The notes under the pieces: model-generated | The model's database searches: none | Told to the model about the DNA's origin: nothing | Seen by the model: the letters and a program-made list of their open reading frames with translations, nothing else | Assembly: GCA_019055375.1 (NCBI GenBank) | Contig: JAHQIW010007195.1 | Location: 151,006 to 215,005, forward strand | From: Parelaphostrongylus tenuis | Taxonomy: Eukaryota > Nematoda > Chromadorea > Rhabditida > Metastrongylidae | Reading direction: 5' to 3' | Length of the DNA stretch: 64,000 bases | Shown: positions 9,900-21,849 of the stretch, piece by piece | How positions within the stretch are numbered: position 1 is the stretch's first letter | Layout: each line of letters begins with the position of its first letter | Position numbers and translations under genes: made by a program

Positions 9900-11740
9900 C
9901 TAAAAAGTTCCAACTAACATCGATTGTCGAAAACATTGTTGCCCAGTGACAAATAAGAAAATGAATGGCAGATTCTGGTCACTCAATATCTCCGTGAAAG
10001 CAGTGATATACAGAAAGTAAGAAAAACGACAACATCTTCGAAACAGAGTGGTTTTATCAATTTTTCTTATTATTCGTTGCCTTATACTGCAGTTTCTCTA
10101 ATCTTGGATTAATAAGCTCATAGCTCTGAGGAATTTTTCTAAAAATTGTGATCCATCAAAATTGAAACTCTTTGATTTTCTGACTTCGTTGGCCGCACAG
10201 ATGGCTTGGCTTGATTAGGAACAGTAGGGCTTTTAACTCAATATTCATTTAACGACTTTTAGGAAGGCTTTTTCCCTTTGAATTCCAAGGATTTCGTGAA
10301 ACAATCTTCCCAGATTGTCCCACTATTACGTGTTGGTTAGAATTCTTTTGACGTTGCAGAACTGTGCTAGGAGAGAGTGTGCAAGGTCTGAATCAATGTT
10401 CGACACGTAGGAATCTTCCATCCACAAAAAAAGTTGGCGATGTCTTGAGCTCCCTTATTTTTGCTTGGAAATATGCTACTCAACTTGAATGAATTCGGTC
10501 GATAGCGGAGTTTGTGTACCACTCGCTTGATTCGGCACTCTAAACAATTTACCCTCATAGAGCGTAAAATCACTGAGGTAAATAATTTTTCAACGTACCT
10601 CTATTTTTTCAAAAATAATCAATGAAGAGGATAACCCCTTGATTCTATGCACAATCTACGCTCTCTATGGGGTCTTAGAGTTATGACATACTTTCCAGTT
10701 GGTTATGAATGACGTATCCGACATGCGATGACATGTAAATCTTAAGTGTTATTATTGTTTGAGAATAAAATATTTGAAATACGTGTATAGTATGCAATCA
10801 GTAAAAAATATGGTTGTGAATTAGACGATTTTTTCTTTCTAATATATGTCTAGTGCTCAACTATCTATGGTATTCGTTCCTCGTATTTGAGGAGATGAAG
10901 CATGCATTGGATTGAGCAATGCTTTCGTCAGCAGAATGCTTGATGATACGTAAAAGTAAATGTGAAAGATTAATACGTGACCGTGACTGTATTAGTGCTT
11001 ATAATTCGCTTCACTTAGTTCGAATTACGTGCTCCTCTAGTGAAGCCTTTTTGCACATTAGTGCAGTCGTCAGGCGGAAACTTGATGATGGAAAAAGAAT
11101 AAGCTTGAAGAATAGACGCGACCACAATTAGGGTATGAACGTCTAATGGCAGAATGTGGCCTTCTCTTTAATTCTCAGTCACTCAGTAGTCTAGTGGCAG
11201 ATATAGCTGATATCTTGGGAAAATGATTGTTCCATAACAATCCTCAACCGATTCTCAATACTTGGCCACTACATATGATGAGCACTCAACAAATTATCAC
11301 GACCAGCTCAAATTCTGGGAAAAATTATGGTCAACGAGCAATGAGCAGGTGAATGAGAAGCAACAGAGAGAAATACCGTAGCCGCAGCCCGACTGATAAC
11401 ATCGCATGAGTGCCATGAGTATTATTATGAATATTGTGACAATGAAGAGATGTTCGCAGAAAACATTCCCAAAAAAGTATAAAATTTAGTATTTTGCATT
11501 CGCTTTAGCGTTAACTAAGTCTATTTTAACGATAGATGCTTCACAGCTGAAAGAAGAAAAAAGAAAAGACGTGAAATATTTTTCAAATACAAAATTAACG
11601 GGTAAAAGATTATAAAATGTTCTGCACTGATAAGCTGATTTTAGATACATCATACATTTGTTTTCTGCCATAGCAAAGCAGATTTTTCAGTCCGCACATT
11701 ACACAATCAGATAAGAAAACAACTAAATAAATAAATGAAT
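9900..11740. other. AT-rich intergenic sequence, nothing recognised
   Basis: Short open frames at 10367-10573 (-) and 10919-11131 (+) show no recognisable family, no splice context I trust and no good coding character. I see no repeat that I could match elsewhere in the window. Confidence 0.5.
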
Positions 11741-11982
11741 ATAAGGGATATGTACAATATATATGTATATATATATATATATATATATTTATATTAGAGT
11801 ATAAGCTGTTGGAAATCTATAAAGTCCATGCTGCTATACCCGTAAATAAGTCTGATACCAACTTGTTGCTTTCGGAGTACAAGGAGGCTTGATTCACACT
11901 GAGCGTGGGCATGAAAAGAAAAGCCACTATTTTGTTGCCGACAGACACAATGATGCTAGCAGTGAAGTTTATTCATTGCAAT

Positions 11983-12035
11983 ATTGGCTGACGTTTAAGC
12001 CGTTTCACCTTCTTCAAAACCTTTAAACATCAAAT
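11983..12035 (-). ncRNA. Decayed hammerhead motif (family C)
   Basis: The reverse complement reads GGTT, TTGAAGA, AGGTG..CGGCT, TAAAC, GTC, AGCC. The layout is that of the CTGAAGA...GAAAC motifs at 33.5 and 45.6 kb, but the first C and the G of GAAA are changed. It should be inactive. Confidence 0.4.
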
Positions 12036-12194
12036 TGGCAACAATCTGCTTTGTCGGACTCTTTTATATTCTCAACAGCGAAAACATGTACGAATAGTAG
12101 AATAGTAATACATTTTATGAATTTTGAACGTTTGTAGTGCAGTGACCATCGACAGATGCGTGATTGAAGATCACTTTCTTAAAGGCTTACCCAA

Positions 12195-12310
12195 CTTTCC
12201 TCGAGCCTTCAGAGTTGGTGAACTGGTCCCAGACTTGTTTGCGACGATAGCAGCACTGACTTGATACATGGGTACGCTAACGCTAGTCATTGAAAAGGTC
12301 AGGTATGCAC
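12195..12310 (+). repeat. Family 2 SINE body fragment
   Basis: Matches the tail of family 2 ('ttggtgaactggtcccagac', 'gcactgacttgatacat'), without a tRNA-like head. Confidence 0.6.
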
Positions 12311-12319
12311 GCGATTACC

Positions 12320-13790
12320 TTTAGCAGTGCTTGATGTGGTCGAATACATAAAACTTCTTCCAGAGAGTGATCATCACCAAGATACTTATACTTTTTCCTT
12401 CACATAATGTGCCAATTATTATATGTACTTTCCTCCCAGCTGAAGGTGAAATCGTTAGACAGAGTAGATTGCGTATTTAGCTTCCAAATCCCTGGAGAAG
12501 GTAGAACTTGAGAAATACCAGTCTGTGTTGTATTGATTAAATCTTGCTATTAACAATCTTTTGTCTGTAAATTAAGAGGAAACTATTATTTTGCTCAATT
12601 CTTAAAGTAATTCAAAGACTGTACTGAGTAAATCTGCCTACATCCACGAATCAGCCTGATATAGTAAAGATAATTTGTTATTGCTCAGTGTGTGCACTCT
12701 TTACAATCTGTTTTTTACATATCTCACCGACAATTGTCTAGTTGATAATTCATGCAGAGAAGGAGCATTTCTGCATATTTGCACTTTACTCTTACATTTC
12801 AAATTCGAACTTTTCTCCATATTCATCATGACCAGATTGCGAAAAACAGCGGTCTGTTTCTATAATCGCGCTAATTACTAATATCCGTTTATGTCGAGCA
12901 TGCCGAGTGAACTTTTCATAAATGAGATGACCAATTCATTTCTTAATGATACTGGTCACTGAAGCATAGTTAACGTTACTATAGATACTGTATCATGAAG
13001 GAACAAATTCTACTTAAGTACATAAGTTTTCGAAGGACGGACAGCATAGTGAAAGCAATCTCAGTCATTACGTAGACGGCCCATCCTGTTCCAGTCGTGG
13101 TTCGACTTAGCAATGGGACCCATCAGCCTGTCATCACTTTGGGTTGAAAAATTGATGTCAAACTTGTCTGATATCAGTCAGCTCCCTTCGATCCGTATCG
13201 AAACGCTCTAGCACGGCTATCTCGGGATTTCAGTGAGAATCGATGTGACGAGCATTTATTGATAATTCTAAGGAAAACGAAAATTTCTCGGTAACCATCC
13301 GCAGCTGCGCCCATAAGAAGAAGACGGAAACAAGAAAAACATCATTGCTAATTCTGCCAAAACTAATATTTCTCGGCGACCATAGAGGACTTCATAAATG
13401 ATGGATGGAAGGAAAATTTAGAGCAAAAAGCGCTGGAATCCTCACAGTATGATATATGCGATCTCGGAACCTGACGACAACATGATGTCTGTTATTAGCA
13501 AGTAGATTGGATGTACAGATTGATAAAGATTATATTTTCCCATGAACGTTCTTCTTTAAGAAAAGACGCTGTATATAGCCTGGTACGCTAGTTTGTCTAA
13601 AAATAGAGTAAAATAAGAGATTAATATGAGTAAATGGAAAATTATGGATCTATAGCGGTGCCTGGGTTCGAGTTTAGCGAGAGATTTCAGATGTAACTTT
13701 CAAAATTATAGTGCTATTTCTTTACTGCTATTACACTACCAATATTATTGTTATTACTATTAATATTGTTACTGCCAATTGTTGTTAGCC
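12320..13790. other. Intergenic sequence, nothing recognised
   Basis: Neither strand shows a convincing coding exon. A 68-codon frame at 12675-12881 is leucine/phenylalanine-rich by base composition and has no family signature. Confidence 0.45.
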
Positions 13791-13799
13791 CTAGTATTA

Positions 13800-14384
13800 G
13801 GTCGTTCCATAAGTTTTGGGACTACAACAATAAACACCAAATTCATTACCAGGAGCGATTGAAATTGCGTGATTTTGGTATCATTCAATTGCGTACTTTC
13901 TTATGGAAACCTCTGTTTACGACTTACCTACTCTTAATTTAAAATAAAGCTGTCTTGGATAAAATTCTCCTGCTAATCATGCACGAACAGCGCACATGGG
14001 AATATGCTAGTGAAGCGGCGTGCACGATTAATGTATTTAATTGTGGACGGCCCGAGCACGACTGGTCTTCCAAACTATTCCTCCCAACTTTGAACTTCAC
14101 GAACCACTTCCTGGCAGTTCCTTCTGCAATCATACCATCGCCCCAAGCTTCACTAATCCTGCGCGTGGCTTTACTGTCATTTTCCCCTACGCGTCATTTG
14201 CGCATGAGTAGCAAACAAATTTGTTTTAAGACAGATCCATTTTAGAGCAAATATAAGCAAATTAAACATCAAAATGTTTGCAAGAAAAGCACAATTGAAC
14301 GATACCAAAATCATGCAGTTTGAATTACTTCTGGTCAATAAATTTGGCGTTTGTTGTTATAATGTCAAAACTTATGGAATAGCC
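13800..14384 (-). mobile_element. Internally deleted mariner element with intact ends
   Basis: The ends are terminal inverted repeats of roughly 50 bases: left GGTCGTTCCATAAGTTTTGG, right (complement) GGCTATTCCATAAGTTTTGA, and similarity continues inward to 'caccaaattcattacc'. The element is bounded by TA at 13798-13799 and 14385-14386, the target duplication of this superfamily. The interior keeps part of a minus-strand transposase (14133-13939: GTARKWFVKFKVGRNSLEDQ, then SGRP). The catalytic part is gone, so it could move only with help. Confidence 0.9.
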
Positions 14385-14494
14385 TAGTGATAATTCTAAT
14401 GTTTTGCGGTAGAATTATTATTGCAGTGCAACGAGACTGTATAAGCGATATGGCAGACTGGAAGACTGTTTATAGCTGACAATTAACTCGTTGA

Positions 14495-14549
14495 CGCCGA
14501 CCGTTGATAAAAAGCGACGTCGCGCCATCTCTTCGCGCGACAGTCGGCG
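14495..14549. repeat. GC-rich nested hairpin in AT-rich surroundings
   Basis: Outer arms CGCCGAC (14495-14501) and GTCGGCG (14543-14549). Inner arms GTCGCGC (14519-14525) and GCGCGAC (14535-14541) enclose a 9-base loop. Both stems are 7 perfect pairs. Function unknown. Confidence 0.7.
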
Positions 14550-14559
14550 CGATTAATTT

Positions 14560-15390
14560 TGCGATTAGAGCGCGTAATTTCCACAAAGTTGTTTTGTTGT
14601 AAGGAATTCGGATATTTCACTAATAATAGGAAGTCTGCCATTAGTAAGAATCTGAAGAAAAAACTTTGATAAGGCTATTTTCGGTTGAAATATGCCAAAT
14701 CAATCACATGACGACAAATATTCATCAACCGATACCTCACATTACTATATCGTGCCATTTTATGGATAATTCGGAGACAATTTTTTTATTGTTAGAGTCC
14801 TTAATGAGTTGAAACTTTCACAGAGTTGTAAAAGAGGCTTTGTTCATCGTATTATGCCTATGAAATCACCTATACTCAACTCATCGCTGCAATCTGGAAG
14901 CAATGCCGATGCTTCCTTCAATCCGCGAGTTTTCGAAGGCGAAACCAAATGCTTATGAAAAAATCATATTGCGAAGTGCTATAGAACATTTCTCTGCTAT
15001 TGTAGTTGTATTTGGTCAAATTTGAATTATAATTAACTTTTATGTTTTTATGTCAGCAACAATTCACCTTCATTCACTGCTATAGATAAATAAATATTCA
15101 AATAATGTAGTATATTGTCATTGTGCGCTTCTGAAATTTAATACTACGACATAAATCTTTTGGTTTTGAAATGCTTTAACTCAATACAACTGCCAAGTTG
15201 TCACAATGCTTTCGAATAAGAAATTAATGAATGGTTCACAAAGAACGACTCACTGCAAGCAATGGCACCTCATCGATAACTTCCAACAATTTTCTAAATT
15301 CTCCAGCGATTCGGTGGTAAGAAGACGTTTTATTTATGCCTTTCATAAATAATTGATTTGGTAGTTTTCCGTTATCTCCACATTGATTCA
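14560..15390. other. Intergenic sequence, nothing recognised
   Basis: AT-rich, with no gene, RNA or repeat that I could match. Confidence 0.45.
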
Positions 15391-15399
15391 ACCCCTTAA

Positions 15400-15990
15400 A
15401 AAAGTGTTTTTGTTTCTGTTCGAAGTTTTAATAGTCATTAGATAGCTCAAATCACGAGAATTTTAGTGGTGCACTTAAGTTTTCGAGTTGCTTTGTTATT
15501 GCACTGTTGAACTAAAAATAAAAATTTGTTTCATACTCTAGTATTATTCGCCGGACAAAGCTTTTCCATCAACTTTTAAGTACTCTTCGATAGGACAAAT
15601 CTCAATAATGCGCTTGGCTTTTGAAAAGGACTACTTAGTGCCCTGTACCATTCAGGAGAAGACCGAGTTTCGCAATATGGGATCATTTCCATTATCCGTA
15701 TCTTATTTCTGTCTCTGGGAAAAATGCGATTTTTGGTTACATGTAGAGTTCTGGTAATCATTTGATAGATTAAATCTCTAAAACTTCAAAGTTGCTTTAT
15801 TTTTGAAACGACTTTCTCGGTGCGCTGTAACAGTAAAAATAACATCATTTTCACTCTCAAACGTCTTTTGTTCCACAGAGCTTTTTCTTTAGGCTATCAG
15901 TAACCATTCGATATCAAAATCTCAACAGTTTCAGTGTTGTATTTGATTTCTGAAAGGACTCCATAGTTTGCTACAAAAAATTAGGTTTCG
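15400..15990. repeat. Dispersed repeat, same family as 4.7-6.3 kb
   Basis: Contains 'agtcattagatagctcaaat', 'gtaatcatttgatag', 'gtaaccattcgatatc' and 'gctgtaacagtaaaaataac', at intervals like those of the 4.7-6.3 kb block. Non-coding. Confidence 0.55.
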
Positions 15991-16228
15991 CGCATCGCGA
16001 CAATGGCCTCAAATCACCACGCTTCTGCCCGCATGTGAATAGGATTTCAAAACATTGGTACAAGCCACAAGCCCCTTTTTCGAGTGCTAAGTTTGGGAAA
16101 TCCAATCTTATTTCGACAGTTACAATACATCGAGATGTCCTTTACAAAAACTAAGTACTATAAAGAAATTATTGAGGTTTGTGCTATCAAATGAACTTTG
16201 AGAGCTTAGTGGAAATACTTGTCCGCGT

Positions 16229-16254
16229 AAAATGTTAATGTTAATGTTAATGTG
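16229..16254. repeat. Short TTAATG tandem repeat
   Basis: Four to five units of the 6-mer between 'gtaaaatg' and 'tgaagtaaaa'. Confidence 0.7.
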
Positions 16255-16657
16255 AAGTAAAATTTTGTCTTTGCTAATAAAAAAGCAACTCTAATAATAA
16301 AGTACACCATTGAAATTCTCGTGATCCAAGCTCTCGAATGATCATTATCACTTTGAAAAAGAACGAGAAAGACGCATTTACCAGGGGGCTGGTACAAGGT
16401 GGAGATAACGGAAAAGTACAATTTGTTTGTTCATAGCGACAAAGCTTGCTTAGAGTCAAAATTCGATTAAGTAATTCCAAGAAAATTCGCTGTTAAGTTG
16501 AAACAACTCATTCCAAGCGCAAAATTATTTTTTTTCACAAATAAAATGTAGTATGAAGTACGTCTAACATATCAAGTTTATTGTCAAAATTGACATTTTG
16601 CAGGCTATCGACTGAATACAAAAGCATAGACTGAAGAAGACAAACAATATATACCAG

Positions 16658-19055
16658 TTGGAAATATGTTCGTTTTCAGATGACTGTGGTTTTCTCGTTA
16701 AGACAGGAGATTGTCCGACACATGAGCGTTGTTCTTGTGAGTTTATCATGACGACCCAAACCATCCATGGTAACTCGCAATTCCAAAAGCCTCTCTCTCA
16801 GCGATGGACGTGGGAGTCTCCCAATGGAGAGTACCATAACGAAATAGATCACATCATAGTAAATCGAAGGTTTTGCCTGACCGACGTCGCTGTTGTTCCC
16901 AAGTTCTACACGGGATCAGACCATCGCCTCCTTCGCGCAACGTTCCGATTTTCGAGGAGAGGAGAGAAAGCCGCTAAATTCAAACAACGAAGTCCCAGAA
17001 CTACCATAAACTGGGATGTATTCAAATCATTAGTCGGCTCTTGGGAAGATACCGTTGTCGACAACATCGACGAAGAATACGATCGACTCGTTGAATATCT
17101 TCACGTTGGCGCTAAAAAAGCCGAAAGTCCTAAGGCCACGAAGAGACGCTTGTCTCCGCAGACACTCGAGCTGATACGTCAACGTGGAATCGCACGAGCC
17201 GCAGGCAACCGAAAGCTTACGTCCGAACTTGCGAAACGATGCAGAGAAGCGATAAAAGAAGACCTTAAAGAGAGAAGAGCAGCAGTTATGGCAGAAGCTG
17301 CAGAAGCTGGGAAGAGCATTCGCAAAGCTCAGTGAGGCTTCGCCAACTATAAGACCAAGATGATTGCACTCCGATACCCTGACGGGACACTTACAGCTTC
17401 CAGAAGGGCTATGGAGAAAATCATCTACTAGTACTACTCGGATCTCTTCGCTAGCCATGTTCTCTTACCGTCATATAAATTGAAAGAGGACGAATATGTC
17501 GTTCCACCGGTCCTTCCTTCCGAAATCCGACATGCTATATCGTCGGTGAAAAACAGAACAACACCCGGTCCAGACAGGATCAGACCAGAACACCTGAAGA
17601 ACCTGCCGCCAGTTCTCATCAACACCCTGGCTCGGCTCTTCACTCGCTACCTGTCAGAATGCAAGGTCCCTATTCAATGGAAAACCAGCAAGACCGTATT
17701 GTTGTTCAAAAAGGGAGACCTTCACGACATAGGCAATTATCGCCCAATCTGCTTGCTGTCCGTTGTCTATAAACTCTTTACTCGAGTCATCCTGAACAGG
17801 ATTGACAGAACACTGGACGAAGGACAGCCATGCGAACAAGCAGGGTTCAGAAAAGGATTTAGTACCATGGACCACATCCACACGATCACAAGACTCATTG
17901 AAGTTTCGCGAGAGTACAAACAACCACTCTGTCTCACTTTTATCGATCTGAAAAAAGCCTTTGATTCAGTGGAAACAGAAGCGGTTATAGAGGCTCTGGA
18001 TAACCAGGGCGTCCCTACTCGGTACATAATGATCCTTCGTGAGCTTTATAAAGATTTCACGACCAGAATATCTCCATTCTACAACAACATCACCATTGAC
18101 GTAAGAAGAGGGGTTCGACAAGGCGATACAATATCGCCAAAACTATTCACTGCCACCCTACAAAACGTCATGCGAACATTAGAATGGGACGAAATGGGAG
18201 TGAAAATTGACGGTCGACAATTAAACCATCTTCGCTTTGCTGACGATATCGTCCTCATAACACCAAACATCAGCCAAGCGGAACGAATGTTGACTGATTT
18301 CGATAACGCCTGTGGAAAGATCGGTCTTCAACTGAATCTAACGAAAACAATGTTCATGAGAACGGATGGGTTTCTAATGCCCCATTCACGCTCAACGGAA
18401 CGACAATTTCCGAATGCTCCAGTTACATCTATCTAGGTCGTGAAATCAACATGATGAACGACCTAGCCCCAGAGTTGAGCAGGAGGAAACGAGCGGCTTG
18501 GGGAACGTTTAAGAGCATCGAAGATGTAGTGAAGAGGACAAAGAACATCCGACTCCGTGCCCACCTTTTCGACTCGACAATTATCCCTGCCCTAACGTAT
18601 GCAGCAGAAACGTGGTCGCTACGTAAGCAGGATGAAAGATCACTTGCCGTTATCGAACGCGCAGTCGAAAGGTCGATGCTAGGAGTATCTCGTATTTCGC
18701 AAATGAGACAAAGGATCCGAACTTCCGACCTACGTCAACGATCGAAAATCAGAGACGCCGTTCTACACGCCAGGATATCGAAAATAAGGTGGGCCGGACA
18801 CGTGATGCGCTTCAACGACAACCGATGGACGAGAGCCGTTACCGACTGGATTCCTCGGGACGTCAGCGCTCTAAAGGAAGACCACTGACCCGTTGGTCCG
18901 ATTTCTTCACGAAAGCGATGGAAGAAAGATATGATGCTCAGCGAATTCCTAGAGCAAGGAGGTCCCACTGGGCTACTCTTGCACGCGATAGGGAAAAATG
19001 GAAGAGTTGCTGGTACCCGCTCGAGTCACTCGACGATCAACGGGACGACAGGTGA
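16658..19055 (+). pseudogene. RTE endonuclease/reverse transcriptase ORF, broken
   Basis: The protein copies element RNA at a nicked target (target-primed reverse transcription). Seen in order: endonuclease C-terminus with NEIDHIIVNRRF and YTGSDHRLLRA (the SDH histidine); then RT blocks KKGDLHDIGNYRPICLLSV, QAGFRKGFSTMDHI, LTFIDLKKAFDSVE (first catalytic Asp), GVRQGDTISPKLF, and LRFADDIVLI (FADD, the other two Asp); then the conserved tail LTYAAETWSL, RWAGHVMR and the WKSCWYPLE end. Damage: in-frame stops TGA 17333-17335 and TAG 17429-17431, a frame change near 18390-18436 and another near 18870. The N-terminus is absent. RT motifs are intact, so decay is fairly recent, but the copy cannot make a full protein. 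Confidence 0.95.
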
Positions 19056-19075
19056 TACAGGTGATACAGAACAAG
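16690..19075 (+). mobile_element. RTE-clade non-LTR retrotransposon, 5' truncated
   Basis: About 2.4 kb holding the end of the APE-type endonuclease, the whole reverse transcriptase and the C-terminal region of one ORF. The first two-thirds of the endonuclease is missing, as expected from incomplete reverse transcription. The 3' end has the short tandem tail typical of RTE elements ('gatacaggtgatacag' near 19052-19070) and no poly(A). A second 3' fragment of the same element lies inverted at 8.83-9.06 kb. Families of this kind are abundant in parasitic nematodes. Confidence 0.93.
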
Positions 19076-19239
19076 GTAGTGACGAAACAAATTTTCCGAT
19101 GTGGTCGTAGTGGGTACTTTGCTCATAAAGGAAAATGTTTACAAAAAACTTTTGCGAAGAAGAAAATTTTGGATTTAGGATGAAAGGCCTATTTAGAATC
19201 CTCTCCAGAGCCTTTCAGAGGTTTGTTATGACATTTCGT

Positions 19240-19286
19240 GTAATAGATGTACGTTTCGGTGCTCTCGCACACCTCATCAGTACCAA
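19240..19286 (-). ncRNA. Hammerhead ribozyme motif, core intact
   Basis: On the minus strand: TTGGTA, CTGATGA, stem II GGTG(T)...(G)CACC with loop GCGAGA, GAAAC, GTACATC, TATTAC. Stem I pairs TGGTA with TATTA (two G-U). Stem II has four Watson-Crick pairs plus a G-U. Stem III is short (ACG/CAT with one mismatch) and the base before cleavage is C. All core positions match consensus. It stands alone about 170 bases past the RTE 3' end. Confidence 0.6.
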
Positions 19287-19309
19287 ATTTTTTTTGATCC
19301 ACCCCTAAT

Positions 19310-20785
19310 GGTAACGGCATCGAAGAAGTATCACACTACGTCTAGTGAACAATCATTTGATGTTGCGGTCTAAAAAAATTTTCTGTCGATAGTTCACGTC
19401 TGCTAACATGGCATATAGCCAAACCTTCCAAATGACTGTGTTTGAGGCCTCACATTTCCGAATTCAACAAACTCAAATAGAATTCAGGAGAAGTTGAATT
19501 TTTTTACCACACGAATAAGCTCTGCTCCTGACCAAACATAGCTGTTCATAGACCTATGTATACTGAGAAAAGCAGCGACCTATACTGAGAATTACTTTCG
19601 TGCTTTAACGTGGAGACGCGAAAGTCCATGTGGGTCTACTTATTCAGCTGGATGATGTTGTTAGTGAAACAATGGGTCAAACTGAAATTTGTCTGCACAG
19701 CAATAACGTTCGTTTCAAAGCTTCAATGATTATCTGTCAGCAAGGAAAGCTTAGGTAAGATATCGCCCCATCCTACGCATATCCCGAATCTTGCGTTATT
19801 TTGCATTCGCCGCTTCTAAGGTTTAATAGTTAACATTGTCACAAATCCCTTATGAACGTCGACAATTCTCACTCGTGTTTCAAGCAGTTTTCAGCTGGCA
19901 GTCTCCACCGTTTCAAGAAAGATTGATATCGCAAGCAAATATTTTCACTGGAGTAAAATTTTGCAATTGATAGACGAAGGTCAACAATCAATCATGTTTT
20001 ACATAATTAACTATCAACAAAGCGTCGGTGGACTTTTAAATATGTTATAACCACATCGCCATCGTCATCACAGCGGTTGGGTGGGCGGTTCTAGACGATG
20101 AGATGACGATCACTTGCGTAAATCATCTTCCCTTGAGCTGGCATTCTAATCATATGTTTCGAACCATAGTGGAGAACACTCTATACAAGTTATAAAAAGC
20201 TAATATCAGTTTTATAGTATTCACTAAACATACACTTCACCTACGAGTACCAATCTGGCGTCAATTTGAACGGCAACAGATATAGGTGTTGCTTTCTCTT
20301 GAGACTGCTTGCATCAATAAACAATTAGTTACTACTCCTGAATTTTGTTCTTGAAATTTGTATGGAAACCATATAAGAAGACCTTCGTAAAGACATCCAG
20401 AAAGTCAGAATTTTTCTTTTCTGCCTTATTTCTTCCATATGAAGTCTCGAAACGTTCTTTTTCTTAAATGCTGGATTGCGTCAGGCCCCAAGCTCAGTAG
20501 ACTGATCGACCAATATTCGAACATATGCTCTATTTATTAATAATAACGCAAAGAACAAATTTGATTCTGACCTCTATCAAAGTAACTTTGAAAAATTTCA
20601 TTTATGTACGTATCATCGTCATTAAGAATGTCTATAAAGAAGACGAAAATTTTGTTAGCCGAGTGAAGGTGGTTACTAGCTTCGTGTAACTAAAAAATAG
20701 GAAAATAAATCAATGGCTATAAAGATGTTATGAGTTGAGCTTTGAATGATCTGTGAGATCTTATCTAATGGACGCCATTTCTCAA
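19310..20785. other. Intergenic sequence, nothing recognised
   Basis: No coding exon, RNA gene or matched repeat seen on either strand. Confidence 0.45.
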
Positions 20786-20789
20786 CAAT

Positions 20790-21400
20790 CGTGCAGTTTA
20801 GCTTTCGTTATCATCTTCAATATTAACTCTTCTCTTAAATTTTGGCACTAGCGCACCAAACTCACTAGCCAGAAGTAATTGAAACTGCTTAACAACAATA
20901 TTCAAAGTATGCGCCATCAGCCTGAACACATTTCTGCCATCTCTCAGACAACAAATCAATGCCTCGCTCATAGAACTCGGCATCCTTGGAATCAAGAAAG
21001 TTGTGAATCCTCGCTGCAAATGATTGATGTCTGGAAACTTCTTGCACAGGAAGTGCTCCAGCGGCTGGGAGAGATGATAGTCAAACGACGACAAGTCAGG
21101 GCTGTACGATGGATGTTCCAAAAACTACCATCCCCGTTGGGTCAACCTCTTCTTTGTCAGTTTGGCGGCATGCAGTCTGCGTTGTCTTGAAGCACGATGA
21201 GATTGCGGTAACGTCTGCATGACAGGGCTCAAATGAAGCGGTTTTGATGCTCACAGCAGCGTTTTACGTTCATCGTCTTCTCCGGCTGGCAACAAGCCCC
21301 AATGAATGGGCCCGCTCCGGTCTTAAAAGATGATGACCTTAGGCTTTCGCTCGCGCATTGACCTAGTGCCGAAACTCATGAGAAGGCCTAATATTTGTAT
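20790..21400 (-). pseudogene. Mariner transposase fossil, C-terminal half
   Basis: The minus strand from about 21390 reads, over frames, ERKPKVII (family KPKVMICVWWD), GPIHWGLLPAGE, HRASRQRR, AAKLTKKRL, LEHPSYSPDLSSFDYHLSQP (third Asp of the DDD triad), LEHFLCKKFPDINHL, then AHTLNIVVKQFQ at the C-terminus. Stops interrupt it. It belongs to the same subfamily as the copy at 7.7-8.6 kb (shared C-terminal sequence) and is not linked to a host gene. Confidence 0.85.
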
Positions 21401-21772
21401 TCTTCAAGTGATATGTGACCTACATGCTACATGAGCCATATGTTGCCCCAGTTCCGTTTGCTCATCATTTCATAATACGAAGTTCACATCATTCGCATAA
21501 CCATCAGAACTCAGCGAAATTTTGCCATCGGTTGAGCAATTATGACTCCTACGGCACTCAAGGTGGCCAGGCTCTCATATTTCGCGTACACGTAATGTTG
21601 ACTGTGTCTTCAGAAGATAATTCGTGACACCTTGACACTAATATTTTCAATAAGGAGAGAACCTGTAGATGACTCTTAGCTAGATTTTCAGCGCACAACG
21701 AAGTAAACTACCTCTATTACACGACGCAAGGTTGATAATAGTAGTCTTAGCAGTAATACCAGTAGCAGTTCG

Positions 21773-21815
21773 GTGGCTGACGCTTCAGCGACTCGCCTTC
21801 TTCAAAGCCTGACGT
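21773..21815 (-). ncRNA. Decayed hammerhead motif (family C)
   Basis: Complement: AGGCT, TTGAAGA, AGGCGAGTCGCT, GAAGC, GTC, AGCC. Stem I (GGCT/AGCC) is kept. The first core base is T instead of C and GAAA is GAAG. Confidence 0.45.
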
Positions 21816-21849
21816 GCTTCGTATTAGACTATTTGAGTGTATAATCTGT

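Noticed and set aside
17030..18270. Several minus-strand frames of 60-142 codons inside the RTE element
   Set aside because: They are antisense shadows of the reverse transcriptase ORF.
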